Assembly (NCBI GenBank): GCA_946404495.1
Contig: CAMJDT010000005.1
Coordinates: 1-64,000, forward strand
Origin: an uncultured Bacteroidales bacterium
Lineage (GTDB): Bacteria; Bacteroidota; Bacteroidia; Bacteroidales; Paludibacteraceae
DNA length: 64,000 bases
Direction: 5' to 3'
Below, one piece after another: positions 52,282 to 61,000 of the stretch (positions are counted from its first letter, which is position 1; every line of letters begins with the position of its first letter). The notes beneath the pieces are model-generated. The model saw only the letters and a list, made by a program, of their open reading frames with translations. It made no database searches and had not been told where the DNA came from. Position numbers and translations under genes: made by a program.

Positions 52282-53004
52282 ATTCCAAATCTTCCACGCC
52301 TCATCTGCCTGAATGAGCAGCATCTCCATTCCGTTTTTAGTCCGTGCTCCCTTTTCGCGTCCGTTACGGAGGAAGAGCGTCTCCTCGGGATTATAGATGC
52401 AGTCGAATAGCAGATGCTCCGGCGTCAGTCCTTGATAGGGTATGTCGGGACACTCCTCCGTCTTCGGCCACATGCCTACCGGCGTACAGTTGACGATCAC
52501 TTGCCACCTCTGCATATCCTCCGCCTTCAAGTCGCTGTAAGTATAAACCTTCACGCTATCTACCAACGACCAACGACCAACGACCAACGACTTACGGCTG
52601 ACCACGTCGGTCGTCAGCCCCAACTGCTGCAAGGCGTACACGACAGCTTTGGCCGCTCCACCTGTTCCGAGCACGAGTGCGTGCGTGTCGCGCGCGTGCA
52701 AAAGAGGCTGTATAGAGCGGGTAAATCCGATCCAGTCGGTGTTGTATCCGCGCGTACCTTTCACCACGTTGACCGCTCCGATCTGTTTGGCTACGGGGTC
52801 GAGTGAACTCAGGTAGGGGAGGATAGCCTCCTTGTACGGTATCGTGACGGAATAGCCGTCGCGGTCCGTAGGCAAAGCCTCCAGGGACGCTATCTCCAGC
52901 GCCTCGTATACGGCATCTGCTCCCTCGCGCGCAATCTTATCCGTAAAGTACTGCGCCGAATAGGAGTGCCCCAAGTATTTCCCTATGAGTCCGTATCGCT
53001 TCAA
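52273..53004 (-). CDS. aroE: Shikimate dehydrogenase
   Basis: 243 residues. AroE motifs: LGHSYSAQYF at the N-terminus, catalytic K58 in SVTIPYKEA, D90 in YNTDWIGF, the NADP loop GTGGAAKAV and the C-terminal GMEMLLIQA. It reduces 3-dehydroshikimate to shikimate. The start is TTG at 53004, exactly where family homology begins, next to array N. A 12-residue segment (SLVVGRWSLVDS, about 139-150) directly after the cofactor-specificity strand VVSRK is encoded by array M and is probably an insertion. The stop is in array L. Confidence 0.93.
   Translation of the reverse strand: MKRYGLIGKYLGHSYSAQYFTDKIAREGADAVYEALEIASLEALPTDRDGYSVTIPYKEAILPYLSSLDPVAKQIGAVNVVKGTRGYNTDWIGFTRSIQPLLHARDTHALVLGTGGAAKAVVYALQQLGLTTDVVSRKSLVVGRWSLVDSVKVYTYSDLKAEDMQRWQVIVNCTPVGMWPKTEECPDIPYQGLTPEHLLFDCIYNPEETLFLRNGREKGARTKNGMEMLLIQADEAWKIWNKE
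52563..52590. repeat. Heptamer array M inside aroE, (CCAACGA)x4
   Basis: Four perfect CCAACGA units, read in aroE as TCGTTGG repeats without stops. Same motif as array A at 2597. Confidence 0.95.
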
Positions 53005-53005
53005 T

Positions 53006-53033
53006 ATTCTTTAATCTTTATTCTTTAATCTTT
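53006..53033. repeat. Heptamer array N, ATTCTTT/AATCTTT x4
   Basis: Four phased units separate tilS from aroE. On the minus strand it encodes the tilS C-terminus (KIKE) and stop and runs up to the aroE TTG start. Confidence 0.95.
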
Positions 53034-53758
53034 AAATATGCTTCTTGCATATGTTCCGCCAGCTGTGCAATGTGTTCTATCTCCGCCTTGCTGTAATGGC
53101 TCAATTCTTCGCGAATGGCATTTCGCTTATAGCGCGTATCGCTATTCGTGGAATCCTCCACCCAATTTATACCCCGTATATCCTTCAGATAGTGGCAGAT
53201 ATAATCATGCGTTGTACATAGCAGCGGCCGTATCACTCTGCAATCACCTTTCACCTTTAATTCCGTCACCGGCCACATCCCGCACATCCCTTTCAGTCCG
53301 CAACCGCGGCGCATATGCAGTAGGATGGTCTCCGCCTGGTCGTTCATGTGGTGGGCTACCGCTACGCTCTTGCATCCTCGTTCTTCCGCCAACTCGCTGA
53401 ACCACGCATAGCGCAACTCACGGGCGGCCATCTCGATGCTCTGCTTGGTCTTGCGCGCGTACGTAATGGTATCAAAGTCCCGCACATGCACCTCTATGCC
53501 TTTCTCCATCCATTTAGGACGGATCTTCAGCCGTTCGGCCAGTTCTACTGCTGTCTGTCTCACGAACTGCTCGTCCCGATCGCTCTCCTCGCCGCGCAGG
53601 TGGAAATTACAATGTGCCACCACGCACTCATAGCCGCTCCTGAGCAACACATCCAATAGTGCGATGCTGTCTGCACCTCCGCTTACGGCCGCCAGTACGC
53701 GCTCGCCTGCGCTCAGCATCTCGTGGTCACGGATATATTTTTGCACCCTGCGTAACAC
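53018..53758 (-). CDS. tilS: tRNA(Ile)-lysidine synthase, catalytic domain only
   Basis: 246 residues. The PP-loop is AVSGGADSIALLDVLL (S26-S31), followed by AHCNFHLRGEESDRDE and VAHHMNDQAETILLHM, the TilS signature; the enzyme makes lysidine at C34 of tRNA-Ile(CAU), an essential step. Family members in Bacteroidota usually exceed 400 residues with a substrate-binding C-terminal part. Here the protein ends after the N-terminal domain, and its last codons and stop come from array N. The start is GTG at 53758, next to array O. Confidence 0.88.
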   Translation of the reverse strand: MLRRVQKYIRDHEMLSAGERVLAAVSGGADSIALLDVLLRSGYECVVAHCNFHLRGEESDRDEQFVRQTAVELAERLKIRPKWMEKGIEVHVRDFDTITYARKTKQSIEMAARELRYAWFSELAEERGCKSVAVAHHMNDQAETILLHMRRGCGLKGMCGMWPVTELKVKGDCRVIRPLLCTTHDYICHYLKDIRGINWVEDSTNSDTRYKRNAIREELSHYSKAEIEHIAQLAEHMQEAYLKIKE

Positions 53759-53759
53759 C

Positions 53760-53787
53760 TTTCAACTTTCACCTTTCAATTTTCAAT
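53760..53787. repeat. Heptamer array O, TTTCAAC/TTTCACC x4
   Basis: Four phased units between the hemerythrin-LuxR gene and tilS. It encodes the end and stop of the upstream gene (EIEN) and runs into GGTGTTA, which holds the GTG start of tilS. Confidence 0.95.
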
Positions 53788-54585
53788 TTCCACAAGTCGA
53801 TTGACGATTGCATAAATGGTCAATCCCGCCGGCGAGTGGATATTCAGCTTCTGCATGATGTTCTTGCGATGCGAGATGACGGTATGCGTCGAGATGCAGA
53901 GTTTGTCGCCGATCTCTTTGTTGCTGAGCCCGTGGACCAACTCGATGAGCACCTCTTTCTCTCTTTCGCTCAGGTTCGTCTCGCCTTTCTCCGCACGCTC
54001 TTTCCGAAGCGCAGGCAGTAGGATATCGTCCTCGATGGAACAGTGTAGCGCCAACTCTTTCTCGATCTCAAATATATCCTGTAGCGCTGCATATAGCAGT
54101 CCGTTATGCCGCGGGGCGGGGTAGTATTTGATGATGAGGTTCTTGAGTTCGTTGAGTTTGGCAGCTATCTGTTCATCGTCGTGAGCGTGTTCCTGGAAAT
54201 CGCGCGCGTTCTCGTGCGCCACGTGCGTGCGCACTTCCTCTACATATTCGTCGTAGAAACGGATGATGAGTAGCGGAATCTGACTGCCTGTCTGCACGCT
54301 GCTGATGGCCTCGATGAGCTCCTGACGGATGCGGGGCAACTGGAAGTCGAGGAAGTAACGGTGAGCGTTTCTCAGGTACACCATCAGGCTCTCCACCTCG
54401 ATCCGGTCGCTGTTCGTATGATTGACCACAGCCAGAAACGTAGTGGTATGAATGCCGTTCTCGCGGCACACCTCATCGATCGTCTTGTCCTCCACACCTA
54501 ATGGCAGGCCAAACCGACTCACGATCTGCAGCGTCTCCTTCGACGACGCAATCAACTCACTTATTTTATCCTTCGCTGTATACAC
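53776..54585 (-). CDS. Hemerythrin-like domain fused to LuxR-type HTH regulator
   Basis: 269 residues. Residues 1-60 resemble the DUF542/ScdA N-terminal domain (a FGLPLGVEDKTIDEVC motif). About 65-200 form a helical HHE/hemerythrin-like region with His at 75, 121, 124, 133, 135 and 181 and acidic partners (HCSIEDD). About 206-265 is a LuxR/GerE helix-turn-helix (LSEREKEVLIELVHGLSNKE and ISTHTVISHRKNIMQKL). It would sense O2, NO or iron state by a di-iron site and regulate transcription. Start is GTG at 54585, at array P; the stop is in array O. Its place between nrdJ and tilS gives no clear target. Confidence 0.85.
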   Translation of the reverse strand: MYTAKDKISELIASSKETLQIVSRFGLPLGVEDKTIDEVCRENGIHTTTFLAVVNHTNSDRIEVESLMVYLRNAHRYFLDFQLPRIRQELIEAISSVQTGSQIPLLIIRFYDEYVEEVRTHVAHENARDFQEHAHDDEQIAAKLNELKNLIIKYYPAPRHNGLLYAALQDIFEIEKELALHCSIEDDILLPALRKERAEKGETNLSEREKEVLIELVHGLSNKEIGDKLCISTHTVISHRKNIMQKLNIHSPAGLTIYAIVNRLVEIEN

Positions 54586-54586
54586 C

Positions 54587-54621
54587 TTTCACTTTTCACC
54601 TTTCACTTTTCACCTTTCAAC
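54587..54621. repeat. Heptamer array P, TTTCACT/TTTCACC x5
   Basis: Five phased units fill the gap between nrdJ and the hemerythrin-LuxR gene. They contain the nrdJ stop (TGA, 54617-54619) and run up to the GTG start of the next gene. Confidence 0.95.
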
Positions 54622-57226
54622 TTCCGCACTTGCTATACCCGCACTCGCGGCAATGCATGCATCCCTCCTCAAATACGAGCGGCGAACCGCAGTTGGGGCA
54701 TACCTGTCCTTGCACCACGGTACCGTCTTGTATGTATTTCTTCAGGGCGCGTTCTACACCCACTTTCCAGCTATTGATACTCTCCGAATCCATCTGCAGG
54801 CCGCTGATCATCTTGATGACCTGGTCGATCGGCATACCGTAGCGCAGCACGCCGGAGATGAGTTTGGCGTAGTTCCAGAACTCCTTGTCGAACTTATAGC
54901 TCAGTCCCTCCATCGTGGTCTTGAAGCCGCGGGCGTTGACGAACTGGAAGTCGTAGCGCTTCGTGCCGTCCTCTTGTACCACGCGGATGATCTTACCCTT
55001 CGTAACGGACTTAGGCAGCAGCAGTCCCTCTTCGTCGTCGGCCAGACCCGTGAAGATCTCGTACGGCATACCGTCCTTCAGGCCGACAAAGGCGATCCAT
55101 TTGTCCTTGTTGTTCTGGAATCGAACGACATCGCACTCCAGCTCGGCCGGACGTATCCGCACTTTGTTATCGAAGCATACGCAGTTCGTTCCTTCGCCTT
55201 TCGCCTTTTCGCCATTCGCCTTTTCGCCATTATCGCCTTTCGTCTTCTTCTTCGAGATACCCTCTAATACATTACCCCGGCTGCCGTCGCGATAGACCGT
55301 GCAACCCTTGCAACCGCATCGCCAGGCTTCCTCATAGAGTTTGCCTACCAGCTCTTCGCTCACGTCGTTAGGCAGGTTGATGGTGACGGAGATGGAGTGG
55401 TCCACCCATTTCTGAATCGCACCTTGCATCCGCACCTTGGCCAGCCAATCTACGTCATTGGCCGTAGCGTGGTAGTAGGGCGACTCCTTGACGAGCGCCT
55501 CCACCTCTTCCGTCGTATAACGATGTGCGGGGTCGTAGGTATGTCCGTTGGCGTTCATCCAGGTGATGAAATTATGGTGGAACACGATGTATTCCTCAAA
55601 GCTGTCGCCTACGTCGTCTACGTAGTCCACATGCACGTTCTTATCGTTGGGGTTGACTTTCCTGCGACGACGATAGACGGGTTGGAACACGGGTTCGATA
55701 CCGCTCGTAGTCTGCGTCATGATGCTGGTCGTGCCCGTAGGAGCGATCGTCAGGCAGGCGATGTTGCGCCGGCCTACCTTCACCATCTCTTCGTACAATG
55801 CCGGATCGGCTTCTCTCAGCCGCTGTATATAGGGATTATTCTCCTCGCGTTTGGCGTCGTAGATCTTAAAGGCGCCGCGCTCTTTGGCCATCTCTACGCT
55901 GCTGCGATAGGCGGCCAGCGCGAGGGTCTTATGTACCTCCACGCTGAATCGTGTAGCCTCGTCCGTACCGTAGGTCAGACCCATTGCGGCCAGCATATCG
56001 CCTTCCGCCGTGGTGCCTACACCCGTACGACGACCCTGCGAGGTCTTCTTCATGATCTTCTCCCACAGCTCCCGTTCTACGCGTTTGATCACATCGTCCT
56101 CGGGGTCGTTGGCGATCTTGAGTAGGATCTTATCGATCTTCTCCATCTCCAGGTCGATGATATCGTCCATCATGCGTTGGGCGTAGCCCACGTGCTTGCG
56201 GAATAGCTCCCAGTCGAACTCGGCCTCCTTGGTGAAGGGGTTCTTGACGTAGGAATAGAGGTTGATAGCCAGCAGTCTGCAGCTGTCGTACGGACACAAG
56301 GGTATCTCGCCGCAGGGATTGGTGCTGACGGTACGGTAGCCGAGGTCGGCATAGCAATCCGGCACGCTCTCGCGGATGATCGTGTCCCAAAACAGCACAC
56401 CCGGTTCGGCACTCTTCCAGGCATTGTGGATGATCTTCTTCCACAGCGCCTTGGCGTCGATCTCTTTCTTATACAACGGATTATTGGAGAAGATAGGGTA
56501 CTCCTGTTGGTATCTGCCGTCGGCAAAGACGGCTTCCATAAAATCGTCGTGTATCTTGACGCTCACGTTAGCGCCCGTTACCTTGCCTTGCTCCATCTTG
56601 GCATCGATGAAGGCCTCGCTATCGGGGTGCTTGATGCTCACGGTCAACATCAGCGCGCCGCGTCTGCCGTCCTGTGCTACCTCGCGCGTCGAGTTGCTGT
56701 AGCGCTCCATGAAGGGCACAATACCCGTACTCGTCAGCGCCGAGTTCTTCACCGGACTGCCTTTCGGACGAAGATGACTGAGGTCGTGACCTACACCGCC
56801 GCGACGTTTCATCAGTTGCACCTGCTCCTCGTCCAATTGGATGATGCCACCGTAGGAGTCTGCCTCGCTGTCCTGACCGATTACAAAGCAGTTACTCAGG
56901 CTTGCTACCTGAAAGTCATTACCTATACCCGTCATCGGACTGCCTTGCGGCACGATGTAGCGGAAGTCCTTCATCAACTCATACAGCTCCTCCTCACTCA
57001 GCGGATGACTCTCGCCTTTCGTCCTCTTGCCATATTTGGCCTCTATGCGACCGATCTCACGAGCCATGCGGTGGTGCATATCGTCGGGCGTGAGCTCATA
57101 CAGGTGCCCGTAACTGTCTTTTAATGCGTACTTGGTGCTCCAAACGCGAGCGGCTAACTCGTCTCCCCGGAAGTACGCGACCGATGCCTCTTCGGCTTCT
57201 TTCTGTGTATATGTTGTATTTTCCAT
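54617..57226 (-). CDS. nrdJ: Coenzyme B12-dependent (class II) ribonucleotide reductase
   Basis: About 869 residues from the ATG at 57226 (MENTTYTQKEAEEAS), where family homology begins; the track uses an ATG 12 codons earlier. Features: NPCGEIPLCPYDSC with an active-site Cys, TIAPTGTTSIMT, and a C-terminal zinc ribbon (CPNCG ... CMHCRECG). The enzyme reduces ribonucleotides with adenosylcobalamin and needs no oxygen. A lysine/glycine-rich segment GDNGEKANGEKAKGEG is encoded by array Q. No cobalamin riboswitch fits in the leader of about 50 nt. Confidence 0.94.
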   Translation of the reverse strand: MENTTYTQKEAEEASVAYFRGDELAARVWSTKYALKDSYGHLYELTPDDMHHRMAREIGRIEAKYGKRTKGESHPLSEEELYELMKDFRYIVPQGSPMTGIGNDFQVASLSNCFVIGQDSEADSYGGIIQLDEEQVQLMKRRGGVGHDLSHLRPKGSPVKNSALTSTGIVPFMERYSNSTREVAQDGRRGALMLTVSIKHPDSEAFIDAKMEQGKVTGANVSVKIHDDFMEAVFADGRYQQEYPIFSNNPLYKKEIDAKALWKKIIHNAWKSAEPGVLFWDTIIRESVPDCYADLGYRTVSTNPCGEIPLCPYDSCRLLAINLYSYVKNPFTKEAEFDWELFRKHVGYAQRMMDDIIDLEMEKIDKILLKIANDPEDDVIKRVERELWEKIMKKTSQGRRTGVGTTAEGDMLAAMGLTYGTDEATRFSVEVHKTLALAAYRSSVEMAKERGAFKIYDAKREENNPYIQRLREADPALYEEMVKVGRRNIACLTIAPTGTTSIMTQTTSGIEPVFQPVYRRRRKVNPNDKNVHVDYVDDVGDSFEEYIVFHHNFITWMNANGHTYDPAHRYTTEEVEALVKESPYYHATANDVDWLAKVRMQGAIQKWVDHSISVTINLPNDVSEELVGKLYEEAWRCGCKGCTVYRDGSRGNVLEGISKKKTKGDNGEKANGEKAKGEGTNCVCFDNKVRIRPAELECDVVRFQNNKDKWIAFVGLKDGMPYEIFTGLADDEEGLLLPKSVTKGKIIRVVQEDGTKRYDFQFVNARGFKTTMEGLSYKFDKEFWNYAKLISGVLRYGMPIDQVIKMISGLQMDSESINSWKVGVERALKKYIQDGTVVQGQVCPNCGSPLVFEEGCMHCRECGYSKCGS
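55194..55240. repeat. Repeat array Q inside nrdJ (AATGGCG-related, 15-bp period)
   Basis: Two perfect copies of the 15-mer CGCCTTTTCGCCATT (55202-55231), flanked by partial units spaced 7-9 bp. On the coding strand it reads AATGGCGAAAAGGCG, related to array I. The 15-bp period keeps the frame and yields the repeat NGEKA. Confidence 0.85.
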
Positions 57227-57281
57227 ATCTATATTATAGGTGTTTTCCAATCCATCTTTCATTCAAGCACAAAATGCGCTG

Positions 57282-57313
57282 CAAAGGTACAACATTTTTT
57301 TCAAATATGCAAG
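57282..57313 (-). promoter_or_regulatory. Promoter of nrdJ and the minus-strand run
   Basis: Minus-strand CTTG, a 20-nt spacer starting CATATTTGAAAAAAA, and TACCTTTG (57282-57289). It is the only clear promoter seen for the run from nrdJ to pnuC. Confidence 0.78.
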
Positions 57314-57336
57314 CATTCTTCGAAAAAAAATTAAAT

Positions 57337-57364
57337 TTCAATTGTCAATTATCAATTATCAATT
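57337..57364. repeat. Heptamer array R, TCAATT family x4
   Basis: Units TTCAATT, GTCAATT, ATCAATT, ATCAATT lie in the divergent region where the -33 element of the promoter at 57373 would be expected. Confidence 0.92.
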
Positions 57365-57372
57365 ATTTTTCG

Positions 57373-57380
57373 TATCTTTG
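57373..57380 (+). promoter_or_regulatory. -7 element of the lipoprotein gene promoter
   Basis: TATCTTTG fits the -7 consensus. The expected -33 position (57349-57352) falls inside array R and reads TTAT, so this promoter lacks a normal -33 box. Confidence 0.6.
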
Positions 57381-57410
57381 CACGCAGAAACGCGAAAATG
57401 GTTTATGTCT

Positions 57411-57926
57411 ATGATGAAACGCTTATTCGTTATCCTCCTTGCGGCGACGTGCCTGGTTGCCTGCGGGAGTCAGAAACAGTTGACGGATACTCAGTATGCG
57501 CAGTCTGTGCAAAACGATCTGCCGTTCCGGGTGAGTGAATTCCGGCAAGTCAAGCCGGAGGTCTATGCTTTCCGATGCGATCGGTACGTAAGTCTTGCGC
57601 CTGACTACGAGGTAGATGATGAAGGGGCGCAGATGATTCACCGAACCACTTTCTCTTCGTCTTCCAATGCGCCGCAACCGCCGCAATATATCTGGCGCAA
57701 CATCGTGATCGACCGCAAGATGTGCCGCGTCCTGTGCATCGATCGTCTGCTAAAAGACGGCAAGACCTTCGGGTATGTCTATGTCTTGCAGGGCGAAACG
57801 AAAACGATCCCCAACGGCTACCATTGGGATGTGACCGACCCGCGCCATCTGCTGATGGTCGCCCCGATCCTCCAAGACCAATCCGCCCTCTCCCTCGAAT
57901 CCCTCAAAGCCTTACTCGGAAAATAA
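57411..57926 (+). CDS. Lipoprotein of unknown function
   Basis: 171 residues from the ATG at 57411 (an ATG at 57414 is equally possible); the track start at 57240 is upstream of the promoter. Lipoprotein signal (LFVILLAATCLVAC), then a small soluble domain with paired aromatic residues (FRCDRYVSLAPDYEV, YIWRNIVIDRKMCRVLC, GYHWDVTDPRHLLM). I recognise no family. It is a single gene with its own promoter and terminator. Confidence 0.75.
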   Translation: MMKRLFVILLAATCLVACGSQKQLTDTQYAQSVQNDLPFRVSEFRQVKPEVYAFRCDRYVSLAPDYEVDDEGAQMIHRTTFSSSSNAPQPPQYIWRNIVIDRKMCRVLCIDRLLKDGKTFGYVYVLQGETKTIPNGYHWDVTDPRHLLMVAPILQDQSALSLESLKALLGK

Positions 57927-57929
57927 CCT

Positions 57930-57960
57930 GGCACAATCGAAAGGTTGTGCCTTTCTTTTT
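57930..57960 (+). terminator. Terminator of the lipoprotein gene
   Basis: GGCACAA/TTGTGCC stem with an 8-nt loop followed by TTTCTTTTT, four bases after the stop codon. Confidence 0.85.
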
Positions 57961-58000
57961 GTTCAAATTAGCGTGTTTCGCCTGAAAATTTGAAAAAAGA

Positions 58001-58032
58001 TTTGCATATGTGAGAAAAATGTAGTACCTTTG
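58001..58032 (+). promoter_or_regulatory. Promoter of the restriction-modification operon
   Basis: TTTG, a 20-nt spacer starting CATATGTGAGAAAAATG, and TACCTTTG at 58025-58032; the ATG follows 35 bp later. Confidence 0.85.
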
Positions 58033-58067
58033 CAGCGCAGAAATCAGATAACATAAAACCATATACT

Positions 58068-61000
58068 ATGTTTTTTCAGAATAGCGTCATTAAGAAGTAC
58101 CTCGCGGCGGGCGATAAGGAGCAGGTGACAAAAGCGTGGGAAGTGTACCAGGCGTATTTTCTCAACAAGGAGATCCAAGACAATATCCGTTCGTCCAAAG
58201 AGGAGCAGTTCCAGGAAGGATTCCTACGCGAGCTGTTCGTCAAGGTATTCGGCTATACGCTTAACCCCTCGCCCAACTTCAACCTCATCACCGAGCAGAA
58301 GAACGAGACCGATGCCAAGAAAGCCGACGGCGCTATTCTGCGTAACGACAAAGTCATCGGCGTCATCGAGCTCAAGGACCACAAGACCACCGATCTCAGC
58401 CACGTAGAGCGGCAGGCCTTCGGCTACAAGAGCCAGCACAAGGATACGCGCTACGTGGTCATCTCCAACTTCGAGAAACTGCGATTCTATATAGACAACG
58501 CCGTCGAGCACATCGAGTGGAACCTGTTCACGCTCACGGAGGACGACTTCCGGCTGCTGTATTTCTGCCTCGCGTGGACGAACATAAGTGCCGACCTCCC
58601 GCTTCGCGCCAAGCAGGAGAGCGTCAGCAACGAGGACCAGATCACCCAGCAACTCTATCGCGACTACTCGGCCTTCAAGCGCGAGATATTTGCGGACATC
58701 CTCTCGCATAACACCTCCAATGATACCCCCAAAGAGCAGATTCTGCTCCTCTTCCGTAAGACCCAGAAACTGCTCGACCGGCTGCTGTTCATCTTCTTCG
58801 CCGAAGACTGCGGTCTGTTGCCGCCCAACTCGATGGTCGAGATCCTCAACCAGTGGGAGCAACTCAAGGAGATGGATGCTTATATCCCCCTCTACGACCG
58901 CATCAAGAAATACTTCGGCTATATGAACACCGGCCATCAGGGCAAACGCTACGAGATCTTCGCCTACAACGGAGGGCTGTTCAAACCCGATAGCGTGCTC
59001 GACAGCCTCACGATCAGCGACGATATCCTCGCCCGCTTTACGCGCCGCCTCGCCGACTACGACTATTCCACCGAGGTCGATGTCAATATCCTTGGACATA
59101 TCTTTGAGAACTCTCTTTCAGAGATAGAGGAAGTAACTGCACAAATCAACGCAGGTGAGGCTCCTACTGTCAGCAAACGCAAGCGGGATGGTGTCTTCTA
59201 TACCCCGCAGTATATCACCAAGTACATCGTCGAGAACACCGTCGGCAGGCTCTGCGCGGAGAAGAAAAGCGAGCTGGGGATCAATGAGGCGGAGTATTTT
59301 GCTGACAAAAACCGCCAGATGGCCACGAAGAAACGCCTCCTGGATCAGCTGACTACGTACCGCGAGTGGTTGCTCGGTATCACGATCTGTGATCCCGCCT
59401 GCGGAAGTGGTGCTTTCCTCAATGCCGCGCTGCAGTTCCTGATGGCGGAGCATAAACTCATTGATGAGATGGAAGCCAAGATCACCGGTTCGGCGATCGC
59501 TTTCCAAGCCGTGGAGAACTCGATTCTGGAGAACAACCTCTACGGCGTCGACATCAACGAAGAGAGCGTCGAGATCGCCCGTCTCGCCTTGTGGCTCCGT
59601 ACCGCCAAACCCCACCGCAAACTCAACTCCCTCAACAACAACATCAAGTGTGGCAACTCGCTGATCTCCGATCCCGCAATCGCCGGCGACAAGGCTTTCG
59701 ACTGGCAGAAAGAGTTCCCGCAAGTCTTCGAGAAGGGTGGTTTTGATATAGTAATCGGCAATCCGCCGTATGTGCAGCTGCAGTCAATGGGAGCGATGAG
59801 CGATGTCTATGCACGATGCGGCTATGAGGTATATAATAAGAGTGCCGACCTGTATTGCCTATTCACAGAGCGCGGATACAGCCTCCTGAAAGAGGGCGGC
59901 TATCAGTCCTTCATTATGCCGAATAAGTGGATGTTGGTTGCATATGGCAAAGAGCTCCGACGCTTTATGGCAAATACCAACCTGCAACAGATCGTTAATT
60001 TCGGCGATGTGCAGTTCTTCGAAGGAGCAGCTACGATCGTTTGTATATTTGTTACCAAGAAAGGTGGTACGCCTTGTGATGTAGAGGCGCTGTCGCTGAA
60101 TAATAAGACCTATAACGGTGACTTCATTAACGAAGTGAAAGCCGGTCTGGAATTATTCCCGCACGACGAGTTCGGTGAGGCGGAGTGGAGTATCCAACCT
60201 CGCGCGCATTTGAACATCCTCAAAAAAATGAAACAAGGCACGCCGCTAAAGGAATTGCCGGTAGAAATATATCGAGGCGCCTTGACAGGTTTTAACGATG
60301 CTTTCTATATTGATGAGGAGACACGCAAGCGTTTGATTAGCGAAGATCCGAAAAGTGCTGAACTTATAAAACCTTTCTTGCGAGGAAGAGATTTAAAAGC
60401 TTGGTATTCACGTAGTGAAGGGCAGTATATGATATGTACTTTCCCTGCTTTGTCTCTTGATATAGAGAATTATCCTGCTATTAAAAATCATCTTTTGTCA
60501 TTTGGCTATGAACGATTAGAGCAATCGGGCAAACCCGGATCTCGGAAAAAGACTGCAAATAAGTGGTTTGAAACGCAAGATACAATAGGCTATCATAACG
60601 AATTTTCGAAACCTAAGATAGTATATTGTGAAATAACTGCCTTCTTCCCATTTGTGTACGAAGAAGAGCCGATGATTTGCAATAATAAGGCGTTTATAAT
60701 GACCGCCAAAGATGAGTCGGTTAGTCTGAAATTCCTGACGGCTATATTTAATTCTAAGCTGTGTAAGTTGTGGATTTGGTATAATTGTCCGGAACTATTG
60801 GGCGGTACGCGCGAAATACGGAAGGTCTATTTTGAGAATTTCTGCATCCCTGCCTGCTCCAATCAGCAGCCGTTTATTGACCTTGCGGATCGCATGCTTA
60901 CTCTGAACCGAGATCTCCAGACCAAGCGTGCGCGGTTCTTGAAGCGGTTGCAGGATAATATACCGGAGGTGAAGGTGACGGGAGCGTTGGAGACCTTTGA

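Noticed and set aside
57227-57281. Cobalamin riboswitch before nrdJ
   Set aside because: The leader between the promoter and the start is only about 50 nt, too short for that aptamer, and no B12-box-like sequence is seen.
57240-57410. Upstream extension of the lipoprotein ORF
   Set aside because: It precedes the promoter -7 element at 57373 and its residues are encoded by array R and AT-rich spacer; the lipoprotein signal starts at 57411.
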